Part shown: piece after piece, positions 57,559-64,000 of the stretch | How the letters are laid out: the number at the start of each line of letters is the position of its first letter | How positions within the stretch are numbered: the first letter of the stretch is position 1 | NCBI RefSeq assembly: GCF_008271745.1 | Contig: NZ_VKKZ01000010.1 | Span: 248,001 to 312,000 of the forward strand | From: Rufibacter glacialis | Lineage (GTDB): Bacteria > Bacteroidota > Bacteroidia > Cytophagales > Hymenobacteraceae | Direction of reading: 5' to 3' | DNA length: 64,000 nucleotides | The notes under the pieces: model-generated | Seen by the model: the letters and a program-made list of their open reading frames with translations, nothing else | Database searches by the model: none | What the model was told of the DNA's origin: nothing | Program-made: the position numbers and the translations under genes

Positions 57559-57961
57559 ACCCCGGTAGTGGGTTTCGGGCCTGGTTTACAGAAGATTGCC
57601 AGAAAACGCATTGCCGCCTAAAAAAGCAGGCTCCTGCCATGGCGGGAAGTCCTTGACTTCCCCCGCTGCCCCTACAGCGAAACAGGGGGCATAGTAGGCT
57701 TGCAGAATTTCACGCCCGCTGAATAGGTCCTAGACAAATAGTTTTACGCGCACTCTTAGCCAACATGTAGGTGATGGGCAGTAGTCTTTCTGAGCCTTCT
57801 TTTGGAAAAAGGCTGGATAAACAGTGGCAAGCCACAAAAAAAAAAGAGAACCCAGAGGCAACCTGAAAACCTCTGGCAGCATCTTCTTTTCAAACCTCTC
57901 ACAAAGTGATTTTTCTGGAACGGAATTTGCCTCGGAGTAAATATTATAAAAATCTAATATT

Positions 57962-60319
57962 ATGAAAGCATCCCTACTTTCTCTACTGCTGGTTTCGTGG
58001 CTTTTCATGGGCCAACTGGCCGGGGCGCAGTCTAAGGTGCTCTATGACCAAAACAGACTGGAGACGGTGACTATCTCCAGTTTTACAGATGCTACCTTGG
58101 GACCCCTGGCGCACGGACTGGGCAGAACCAACACCAACCGGTCTGGCAAGTTGGTGCTGCCAGTGGAGTTTGAGCAACAGGAAAAGATCACCCGTGAAGG
58201 GGATCAACTGGTGCTCACCGCTACCGTGAAAAACGTGCGGGTGCGGGAGCAGGTCCTGTTCCGGGAGTTTGATTTTGCCGAGGAATTAACGCCCGCGGTG
58301 GTACAGGCGAAGATTCAGCTGTTGGGCCGGGAAGACAGGGTGCTGCAGACTTTTGACGTATCCGGTAAAAACGTCAGGTTAGACGGCCCTACCTTTCTGG
58401 TGCAGACCTCTGTTACCGACACATCAACCTTTACCGGGTATAAACTGCGGGTGGTAGAGCAGAAAATTGGCTTGTCTGGCGAGAACGTGGCGGCTGTACA
58501 AAGTCGGCTTGCCCTTATCAAACGCTACTATGAAGCGGATGCCCGGTTAGCACAGCTTTCGCGGGACCTGCAGGCGGTGAACCCCAATGACATTGACCAT
58601 CTGGACCTGCAGGGCCGGCGGTTGAAGGAGCTGGAGCGTGAGCTTGACCGGGTGCTGGACAGCCGGATGGAGCGGGAACTGGCCCTGGACCGGCATGATC
58701 CGGTGCAGCTGCGCCGGAGGGTAAAAGACCTGGACCACCGGTTCAGGGAGCGCCGGGTGGCACTGGACCAGATGTGGGCCCGGTTACCGGAGATTTACTA
58801 CAACCGCGGTCTGGAACTGGCCCTGAACGGCAACGCCCGCGGCGGACGGGAGTTCTTTGAGCGGGCGGTGCAGGCGAACCCTGCCTTCGCACCGGCGCAC
58901 TTGCAGTTAGCCCGCTTGGATTTCAAGGCTGGTTTTTTGAAAGAAGCCGGGCAACGTACCCGCACCCTACTCAACAGCATGCAGGTGGATCCTGAGACCT
59001 ACCGGTTTGGCCAGGAACTGGCCCTGGATATCCAGAATGCCTATGTGCGCCAGGGCGAGCAGCTGAACAACCAGGGCAAGTACACCCAGGCCTTGGCGCA
59101 GTTTGAGGAAGCGCGGGATTTCTGCCGGGGCATCTCCAGCCTACGGTGCCGCCCTGAGTTATGGGAGGAAGGCATCATCTTCGCGAAAAGCGGCATTTAC
59201 CACAACCTGTTGCAGGACGGGAAGCAGGCCCTAAGCCAGAGAGACTTAGCGCAGGCCGAAAGATGGGCGAGAGAAGCCCAACAATACGCCCGCAACAACA
59301 GAACCGCCATTGACTCAGATGCCGCCGCCACTACATTGATGCAGGAGGTGCAGCAACAGGTGTACCTGGGCCTCATGTCCCAGGGAAGAAAAGCCCTACA
59401 AGGAAAACAGCACGCGGCCGCCTTACAAGCGTTTGAAAAAGGAAAAAGCCTGGCCGCAGATTTCAACCTGAAGGCAGAGCCTGGGACTGACCAATTGCTT
59501 CGCCAGGCCGCCCGGCCAGTTATCCTGGAGAAGATCTCAGAAGGACAGTTGCAGGCCAGCACGAACAAATTACCGCAGGCCCGTTCTCTGGCTGCCGAGA
59601 TCACCAACCTTCAAGTCCGCTACAACTTGGTCAATGACAAAGAACTGGACGGAAAGTTCAGAGCCCTGAGCCAAGGCATCTTCTCGCAGGAATGTGCCAA
59701 CGCCCAGCAAGAGTACGACCGGTTCTACCAGCGGGCGCTTCAACTCAGCAGTGGTCGGCAGTTTGCCCAAGCAGCGGCTGAGTTAGACAAGGCGCTTGCC
59801 GCCGCCAAGGGCAACGGGGGCTGCGCGATCTCGGCTGTTGCCGCGGAGGTGGAGCTGGCGCGTATTGATGGCCCCGCCCATTACCAGGAACTGCTGCTGA
59901 AAGCCGGCGAGCATATCCGCCAGAACCACATGGCCCAGGCGGTGAAAGTGTACCTAGAGGCTGGCCAACATTATGACGCCGCCGAAGTAGCCCGTTTCGG
60001 GGTAGGGCATGCCCCCTTGCTCACCTTTGCGCTGGGACAGGAGAATAAAGCCTTTGTGGCCGAGGTAGCCAAACATGCCGCCAATTCCGGAGATGCCCCA
60101 GGTGCCGTGGATTTGGTAAAACGCCTGGTTTCTTTAAAGTACTCTAAATACAACCTGAACCAACTGCAGGAGCAGGTAGGCGAGCAACTAGCCACCCTTG
60201 ACGCCCAGGCCAACCCGAAGGCAGATTACAAGCAATTGGCCAACACTTATACCGGCGGTTCAAAAGAGTTGAAAAAGCTGAACAAGGCCTACCAGAAGAA
60301 ATTCAAGAAGCTGACCTAG
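57962..60319 (+). CDS. Large secreted TPR-like repeat protein of unknown function
   Basis: 785 residues. MKASLLSLLLVSWLFMGQLAGA is a signal peptide. A beta-rich N-terminal region (to ~150) is followed by a charged coiled segment (RLKELERELDRVLDSRMERE) and then tetratricopeptide-like helices, for example YYNRGLELALNGNARGGREF then FERAVQANPAFAPAHLQLAR, and QGEQLNNQGKYTQALAQFEE. Ends in a very basic tail (SKELKKLNKAYQKKFKKLT). Probably periplasmic or surface-exposed scaffold. No enzymatic motif. Own strong terminator, so monocistronic. Confidence 0.8.
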   Translation: MKASLLSLLLVSWLFMGQLAGAQSKVLYDQNRLETVTISSFTDATLGPLAHGLGRTNTNRSGKLVLPVEFEQQEKITREGDQLVLTATVKNVRVREQVLFREFDFAEELTPAVVQAKIQLLGREDRVLQTFDVSGKNVRLDGPTFLVQTSVTDTSTFTGYKLRVVEQKIGLSGENVAAVQSRLALIKRYYEADARLAQLSRDLQAVNPNDIDHLDLQGRRLKELERELDRVLDSRMERELALDRHDPVQLRRRVKDLDHRFRERRVALDQMWARLPEIYYNRGLELALNGNARGGREFFERAVQANPAFAPAHLQLARLDFKAGFLKEAGQRTRTLLNSMQVDPETYRFGQELALDIQNAYVRQGEQLNNQGKYTQALAQFEEARDFCRGISSLRCRPELWEEGIIFAKSGIYHNLLQDGKQALSQRDLAQAERWAREAQQYARNNRTAIDSDAAATTLMQEVQQQVYLGLMSQGRKALQGKQHAAALQAFEKGKSLAADFNLKAEPGTDQLLRQAARPVILEKISEGQLQASTNKLPQARSLAAEITNLQVRYNLVNDKELDGKFRALSQGIFSQECANAQQEYDRFYQRALQLSSGRQFAQAAAELDKALAAAKGNGGCAISAVAAEVELARIDGPAHYQELLLKAGEHIRQNHMAQAVKVYLEAGQHYDAAEVARFGVGHAPLLTFALGQENKAFVAEVAKHAANSGDAPGAVDLVKRLVSLKYSKYNLNQLQEQVGEQLATLDAQANPKADYKQLANTYTGGSKELKKLNKAYQKKFKKLT

Positions 60320-60335
60320 TATTTCCAGCCTCAAA

Positions 60336-60380
60336 AAACCCAAAGCGCCTCTCCATTACCAGGAGAGGCGCTTTGGGTTT
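60336..60380 (+). terminator. Strong terminator of the TPR-like gene
   Basis: A 19-bp perfect stem (60336-60354 with 60362-60380) around a 7-nt loop, 17 bp after the stop codon, with AAA and TTT at the base. Confidence 0.92.
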
Positions 60381-60938
60381 GCGGATAGGTTTGTTCTGGA
60401 AGAGATGTGGCCGTGTCAACATCCCCCTTCGCCCCCGTCAAAGGGGGAATATCTGGAATGCAGGGGACCAAAAGATAGCAATACGTGGTGGAGGCAAGAG
60501 GTGCGTTGGAGCAAAAGAAAGGAATAGGTAGCAATGCGTAAAGAGACAAGGCGGTGCCGTTGTCTCTACATGTTCTATCATCACCGCCTTTACTAACTTT
60601 CCCCTGTTCCAGTCTTTCCCGAGCGCGCCTCGCTTTTGGCCCTAGATAGACGGTAACTAAAAGAAAAGGACAGTTCAGGCCGAAAGGGCAGTGCGAGAGG
60701 GGAAGACGGGGCCTCGCGGCCGTGAGCGCACGGAGGGCAGCTATGAAAAGACCAAGCATAAGGGCCTCGCAGACAGCATCCGCTACGCCAGCAATGGCAA
60801 AAGGCGTTCACCAACGCAACAACTAGAACCTTATGCTGAATCTTACTCCAGCGAGGCTCAAAGGCTAGCACTTATAACTAAGGCTATCATCCCTAACCGT
60901 AGAAACAGCATCAAACAAGCGTGCTGCAGCAAAGTCTA
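60381..60938. other. Intergenic region with dispersed repeats
   Basis: About 560 bp without a credible gene. Contains a TCCCCCTT/AAGGGGGA hairpin (60422-60429/60441-60448) and copy B of the GCGCTCACGGCCG repeat (about 60700-60748, minus orientation). The long plus-strand open frame 60691-61311 is mostly antisense to the Ppx/GppA gene and is rejected. Confidence 0.5.
60700..60748. repeat. Diverged dispersed repeat, copy B (inverse orientation)
   Basis: GGAAGACGGGGCCTCGCGGC then CGTGAGCGC on the plus strand; the reverse complement matches 57140-57170. Confidence 0.55.
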
Positions 60939-61874
60939 TTACTGCAGCAACTCCGCCAGCATGCCTTCTTTCAGTGCATACGCAGACACCCTGATCTTCT
61001 CCAGGTTGAATTTCTCAAGGGTCCAGTCAACGGCAACGCAGGCCACCATAATCATGTCTACCCGCATGGCCAGCATGCCGGGAATGGCCATACGCTGGGC
61101 CCGGTCTTTTTGCAGAAGCGCTTTGTACTGCCTATGGAAGGTGCTCAGGGGCAGCGGCATGTCTGGTGAGCCGTCTGGGTGGCGGAGGAGGCCTTGGGCG
61201 GCCAGGTCCATGTCTACGAGCGTGTCAAAGGTGCCCGAAGAGCCGATGAGCACCTCTGGCTGGTGCTGCAATACCGCGGCGGTGAGTTTCTGGAGCTTGT
61301 CCTGGAGGTAGTGGCGCAGGGCCTTGACCTGCTCGGGTTTTATAGGCTGTTCCTGGTCGGGGTAGAACTTGTCCAGGAGCCGCTGGGCTCCAATCTCGAA
61401 GCTCTTTTTCCAGAGGATCCCTTTCTCGCTGCCAATGATGAACTCCACGCTGCCGCCGCCAATGTCCATGACCAGCACCGGCTTGGGACCTATCTCCATG
61501 GCCAGTTGTACCCCTTTGAAAATCAATTCGGCCTCCCGGGCGCCGGAGATAATCTCCACGTCAATGCCGGTCTGTTCTTTGATGGCGCTCACCACTTCAG
61601 CCCCGTTGCTGGCGTTGCGCAGGGCGCTGGTGGCGGTGGCTTTCACTACCTCCACCTGGTGCTCGTCCATGGTTTTCCTGAACTCCGCCAGGGCTTTCAG
61701 ACCGCGTTCCCGGGCTTCAGGGGTGATCTCGCCTTTGCTGATGCCGCCTTCGCCCAGCTTTACCGGTACTTTGGTTTTGTACAGGGTCTGTTGCACGCCA
61801 TCGGGGTCAAGTTCAACAATAAGCAAATGGAAGGTATTGGTGCCAAGGTCTATAAGGGCAAAACGACGGGCCAT
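60939..61874 (-). CDS. Ppx/GppA-type phosphatase (exopolyphosphatase family)
   Basis: 311 residues, the short form with only the ASKHA ATPase-like domains. FALIDLGTNTFHLLIVEL is the N-terminal phosphate loop, ATSALRNASNGAEVV follows, MDIGGGSVEFI is the second phosphate loop, and IGSSGTFDTLVDM the third. Hydrolyses polyphosphate and/or pppGpp; the two cannot be told apart here. No ppk is adjacent. ATG 61874. Confidence 0.9.
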   Translation of the reverse strand: MARRFALIDLGTNTFHLLIVELDPDGVQQTLYKTKVPVKLGEGGISKGEITPEARERGLKALAEFRKTMDEHQVEVVKATATSALRNASNGAEVVSAIKEQTGIDVEIISGAREAELIFKGVQLAMEIGPKPVLVMDIGGGSVEFIIGSEKGILWKKSFEIGAQRLLDKFYPDQEQPIKPEQVKALRHYLQDKLQKLTAAVLQHQPEVLIGSSGTFDTLVDMDLAAQGLLRHPDGSPDMPLPLSTFHRQYKALLQKDRAQRMAIPGMLAMRVDMIMVACVAVDWTLEKFNLEKIRVSAYALKEGMLAELLQ

Positions 61875-61990
61875 ATATGCAGGGTAGAAGTTTAAGGAAG
61901 AATGAAGGAAAAGAGAAAGTGAGTATTCTGGCTGTTTCTGCTAAATTCCTGTAAAAGGGCAGTACGGGAAAACCGTTGGCTGCGCCGATG

Positions 61991-61998
61991 CAAAATTA
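61991..61998 (-). promoter_or_regulatory. Possible -7 element (TAATTTTG) for the Ppx/GppA gene
   Basis: Minus-strand TAnnTTTG about 117 bp before the ATG; no -33 TTG at proper spacing, so weak. Confidence 0.35.
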
Positions 61999-62156
61999 CC
62001 GGAAAGCAGCGAAACTTGTTTTGGGTCTTTTTTATAGAAAACGGGCTAAAAGCTCTTGGGGAAACAAAAGGTAGTAGGTCGCCAGTTATGAGTGTCGTGT
62101 CTCCAATTGGAACTTGGGAATACCTCCTAAGCGAAGGGCAGAAGCATTTTCCTACT

Positions 62157-62195
62157 GCCTTTCTAGTTGGCCCACAAGATCCTTCCAGGATGACA
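62157..62195. repeat. Dispersed 39-bp repeat, copy 2
   Basis: The reverse complement reads TGTCATCCTGGAAGGATCTT then GTGGGCCAACTAGAAAGGC, three differences from 48608-48646. Confidence 0.7.
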
Positions 62196-62260
62196 AAAGG
62201 GAAGGCGGTGAGCAGATTTTTAGCAGGGAGAATAACTTCCCCATAAAGAGGGCTCGCTTT

Positions 62261-62302
62261 CCATCAATCAGCAACCAACAACCAGCAACTAACAATCAGC
62301 AA
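62261..62302 (-). repeat. Six tandem degenerate 7-mers behind the RlmI-like gene
   Basis: On the minus strand, two bases after the TAG stop (62307-62305), the units are TTGCTGA, TTGTTAG, TTGCTGG, TTGTTGG, TTGCTGA, TTGATGG. The clearest of the three arrays. Confidence 0.8.
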
Positions 62303-62304
62303 GC

Positions 62305-63192
62305 CTACTTCACAGAACTGAACCGGAAAAAGGTACCCAGTGGGAGTTTGCGCTTGGCCTGGTCCTGCAGGTACAACTCGCCAAGTTCCTCATTCTGCAC
62401 TGTTTTGCCAAAAGAGGCTTTAATCAGGTTGTCCAGAATCAAGGCAGAGAATCCGAGTGAGTAGAGGTTGATCACGAAGAAGTTGTTCTCAGGATCCAGC
62501 AACTGGGAGCAAAGCTTGATGAGCTCGTTGATCTGCTCTTCCAGGAGCCATTTCTCGCCATCGGGGCCGCGGCCGTAGGCGGGAGGGTCCAGGATAATGC
62601 CCTGGTATTTGTTTCCGCGTTTGACCTCGCGGCGGGCGTATTTCATGGCGTCTTCCACCAGCCACCGGATGTTATCCAGGTTGCTGGCTTCCATGTTCTG
62701 GCGGGCCCAGAAGTTGACCTGCTTCACAGAGTCCAGGTGGGTGACATCAGCGCCGGCGGCGTTGGCGGCTAAGGAAGCCCCCCCGGTATAGGCGAACATG
62801 TTCAACACCTTCGGCTTGCCGGGCAGGGCCCGGGTGCGGTCAAAGATGAACTGCCAGTTAGGATCCTGCTCAGGGAACAAGCCCACGTGCTTGAAGGAAG
62901 ACAAGCCCAACCGGAACCGCAGCTTCAGGTCGTTGTAGCGGTAGTTGATGAACCACTGCTCGGCCATGCCTTTCTTCAGCTGCCACTGGCCTTTTTCCTG
63001 GTTGCCTTTCTCGCGTTTGAACGTAGCCTGGGCCAGGCGTTCCCACTCACCCTCAGACAGATGTTTGTCCCAGGCAGCCTGGGGCTCAGGGCGGGCCAGT
63101 ACATAGTCTCCAAAGCGCTCCAGCTTCTCAAAGTTGCCGCAGTCTATCAGTTCATAATCGGTCCAGGCGCTGGTGGTCAGGAAAGAGTACAT
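62305..63192 (-). CDS. Class I SAM-dependent RNA methyltransferase (RlmI/COG1092-like)
   Basis: 295 residues from ATG 63192 (MYSFLTTSAWTDYELIDCGN); the upstream open extension to 63303 crosses a consensus -7 element and is not used. The SAM-binding motif is NMFAYTGGASLAANAAGADV, with THLDSVKQVNFWARQNME next and the catalytic-type ILDPPAYGRG motif typical of rRNA cytosine-C5 methyltransferases of this group. A PUA domain is not evident, unlike full RlmI, so the exact target base is unknown. Confidence 0.87.
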   Translation of the reverse strand: MYSFLTTSAWTDYELIDCGNFEKLERFGDYVLARPEPQAAWDKHLSEGEWERLAQATFKREKGNQEKGQWQLKKGMAEQWFINYRYNDLKLRFRLGLSSFKHVGLFPEQDPNWQFIFDRTRALPGKPKVLNMFAYTGGASLAANAAGADVTHLDSVKQVNFWARQNMEASNLDNIRWLVEDAMKYARREVKRGNKYQGIILDPPAYGRGPDGEKWLLEEQINELIKLCSQLLDPENNFFVINLYSLGFSALILDNLIKASFGKTVQNEELGELYLQDQAKRKLPLGTFFRFSSVK

Positions 63193-63215
63193 AGGTGTTG
63201 AGGGTGGTGAAGGGG

Positions 63216-63223
63216 CAAAGGTA
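63216..63223 (-). promoter_or_regulatory. -7 element (TACCTTTG) for the RlmI-like gene
   Basis: Minus-strand TAnnTTTG, 24 bp before ATG 63192; supports the shorter start. No clear -33 element. Confidence 0.45.
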
Positions 63224-63596
63224 CGGTTTTGTGGCGTGCGGTGGTGCTGTTCTTGCAGGGCTTTGGTGACAGGAGAGGGGCAGAAAAAACAGGAGAGCCC
63301 CATTCCACAGGAAAGGAGTTGGGCCGTGACCGGCGGTGGGGCTCATGCTTAGCCTTCGCTGGTAACGACCTACCCTCTGGCAAGAGGACAAAGGGGAAGG
63401 AATTCGTTGGTCGCTCTGCCCCCTGTGTTTAGCCCCTGTTTTTGGGAAATAGCCCCTTAAATAGGTTTCAGTACCTGAGCTTCAGGAATGGTTTCAGCGT
63501 ATGAATATAGTACGGCATCACTTTTTTTATTACTTTTCAAGGTTTTTTCAAAGAGAAGAAGCTCGGCTTAGGCAGAACACAGGCGTATATTTCAAG
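63224..63596. other. Divergent intergenic region before dapF
   Basis: About 370 bp, no gene or repeat recognised. TATATTTC at 63586-63593 resembles a -7 element with one mismatch but lies only 3 bp before the dapF ATG, so it is doubtful as the promoter. Confidence 0.4.
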
Positions 63597-64000
63597 ATGA
63601 CTCTAACTTTCTATAAATACCAGGGCACCGGCAATGACTTTGTGGTGCTTGATAACCGGGCTCAAGCTATTGCGCTCAGCCAGGAACAGGTAGCCTTTCT
63701 GTGCGACCGCCGCAATGGGGTAGGAGCAGACGGGCTCATGCTGCTGCAAAACAAAGAAGGCTATGACTTTGAGATGGTCTACTACAACGCAGACGGCAGG
63801 CCCAGCTCTATGTGCGGCAACGGCGGCCGGTGTCTGGTGGCGTTTGCGCAGTTTATGGGAGTGGTAGAGAACCAAGCCTATTTCATTGCCGCCGATGGTC
63901 CGCACCAGGCTTTCCTGAAAGACGGATTGGTGCACCTGCAGATGAAGGACGTAGACGCGGTAGAAGCCCTGGAAGGAGCCACTTTCCTGGATACCGGCTC
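63597..64000 (+). CDS. dapF: Diaminopimelate epimerase, 3'-truncated by window edge
   Basis: Converts LL- to meso-diaminopimelate for lysine and peptidoglycan synthesis. The first 134 residues are present, from ATG 63597. FYKYQGTGNDFVVLDNR is the DapF N-terminal signature, CDRRNGVGADGLML follows, and NADGRPSSMCGNGGRCLVAF contains the first catalytic cysteine in the CGNG motif. The second catalytic Cys lies outside the window. Confidence 0.96.
   Translation, partial: MTLTFYKYQGTGNDFVVLDNRAQAIALSQEQVAFLCDRRNGVGADGLMLLQNKEGYDFEMVYYNADGRPSSMCGNGGRCLVAFAQFMGVVENQAYFIAADGPHQAFLKDGLVHLQMKDVDAVEALEGATFLDTG

Larger units (their letters stand above)
56951..57961. other. Kilobase-scale intergenic region rich in repeats
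   Basis: No convincing gene in about 1 kb. Open frames (56918-57373 plus; 57730-58008 minus) show no recognisable protein features. It contains the diverged repeat 57127-57185, the palindrome 57280-57316, the paired-arm element 57441-57558, and near 57650-57690 a GCTGCCCCTACAGCGAAACA motif related to the one at 567-585. The last ~100 bp before 57962 presumably hold the promoter of the next gene, but no consensus was found. Confidence 0.5.
61875..62304. other. Intergenic gap of 430 bp with repeats
   Basis: No gene. Contains the possible -7 element of the Ppx/GppA gene, the 39-bp dispersed repeat copy 2 (62157-62195) and the 7-mer array (62261-62302) directly behind the methyltransferase stop codon. 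The rest shows nothing recognisable. Confidence 0.5.

Noticed and set aside
57730-58008. 92-codon minus-strand open frame
   Set aside because: Runs into the signal-peptide region of the TPR-like gene on the other strand; no features or start signals.
60691-61311. 206-codon plus-strand open frame
   Set aside because: Mostly antisense to the Ppx/GppA gene, starts inside a dispersed repeat and shows no domain.
63193-63303. Extended start for the RlmI-like methyltransferase
   Set aside because: The extension crosses a consensus -7 element and adds a low-complexity Pro/Ser/His segment not expected in the family.

Overview
The window is a chromosomal segment from a member of the Bacteroidota, most likely Cytophagales and probably Hymenobacteraceae (Rufibacter/Pontibacter/Hymenobacter-like). 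That placement is inference. It rests on the Bacteroidota-type promoters (TTTG or TTG, then 19-20 bp, then TAnnTTTG) before several operons, a DUF3467 gene directly behind rpoC, the zinc-free forms of S14 and L36, an M1 aminopeptidase with a C-terminal HEAT-like region, a metzincin-like DUF5117-type protease, and many short palindromic intergenic repeats.

Layout. 1-13.5 kb is a mosaic of housekeeping genes: an alkyladenine DNA glycosylase cut by the window edge, a THUMP-like SAM methyltransferase, ahcY, a two-domain glycosyltransferase, an ECF sigma/anti-sigma/gmk/nadD operon, a small STAS-like protein, pyrH-frr, a biotin carrier protein and a lipoprotein M1 peptidase. 13.5-27.1 kb is tRNA-Tyr/Gly/Thr-tuf, then tRNA-Trp-secE-nusG-rplK-rplA-rplJ-rplL-rpoB-rpoC-DUF3467. 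27.2-30.5 kb is the str operon (rpsL-rpsG-fusA-rpsJ), closed by a strong terminator. 30.8-45.3 kb is the S10-spc-alpha cluster from rplC to rplQ, including secY, map, infA and rpoA, with rpmD and rpmJ as short genes. carA, eno and an FtsB/DivIC-like gene follow.

48-64 kb is looser: an HscA/DnaK-type chaperone, a secreted zinc metalloprotease, a frameshifted CPBP-family membrane protease gene, a small AT-rich lipoprotein gene, an Ldh-family oxidoreductase, a large secreted repeat-rich protein, a Ppx/GppA phosphatase, an RlmI-like methyltransferase and the 5' end of dapF. The spaces between these genes are long and full of dispersed palindromes, inverted-repeat elements and degenerate tandem repeats.

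Functionally the core encodes transcription (rpoA, rpoB, rpoC, nusG), translation (r-proteins, tuf, fusA, infA, frr, four tRNAs), protein export (secE, secY) and nascent-chain processing (map). No phage, insertion sequence with a transposase, CRISPR array, defence island or biosynthetic cluster is visible. The unusual signals are non-coding: TTGYTRG-type 7-base degenerate repeats right behind the stop codons of three genes and always in the sense direction; paired inverted-repeat (MITE-like) elements; structured RNA spacers in the tRNA-tuf and rpoB-rpoC transcripts; and a TTG start for rpoB.
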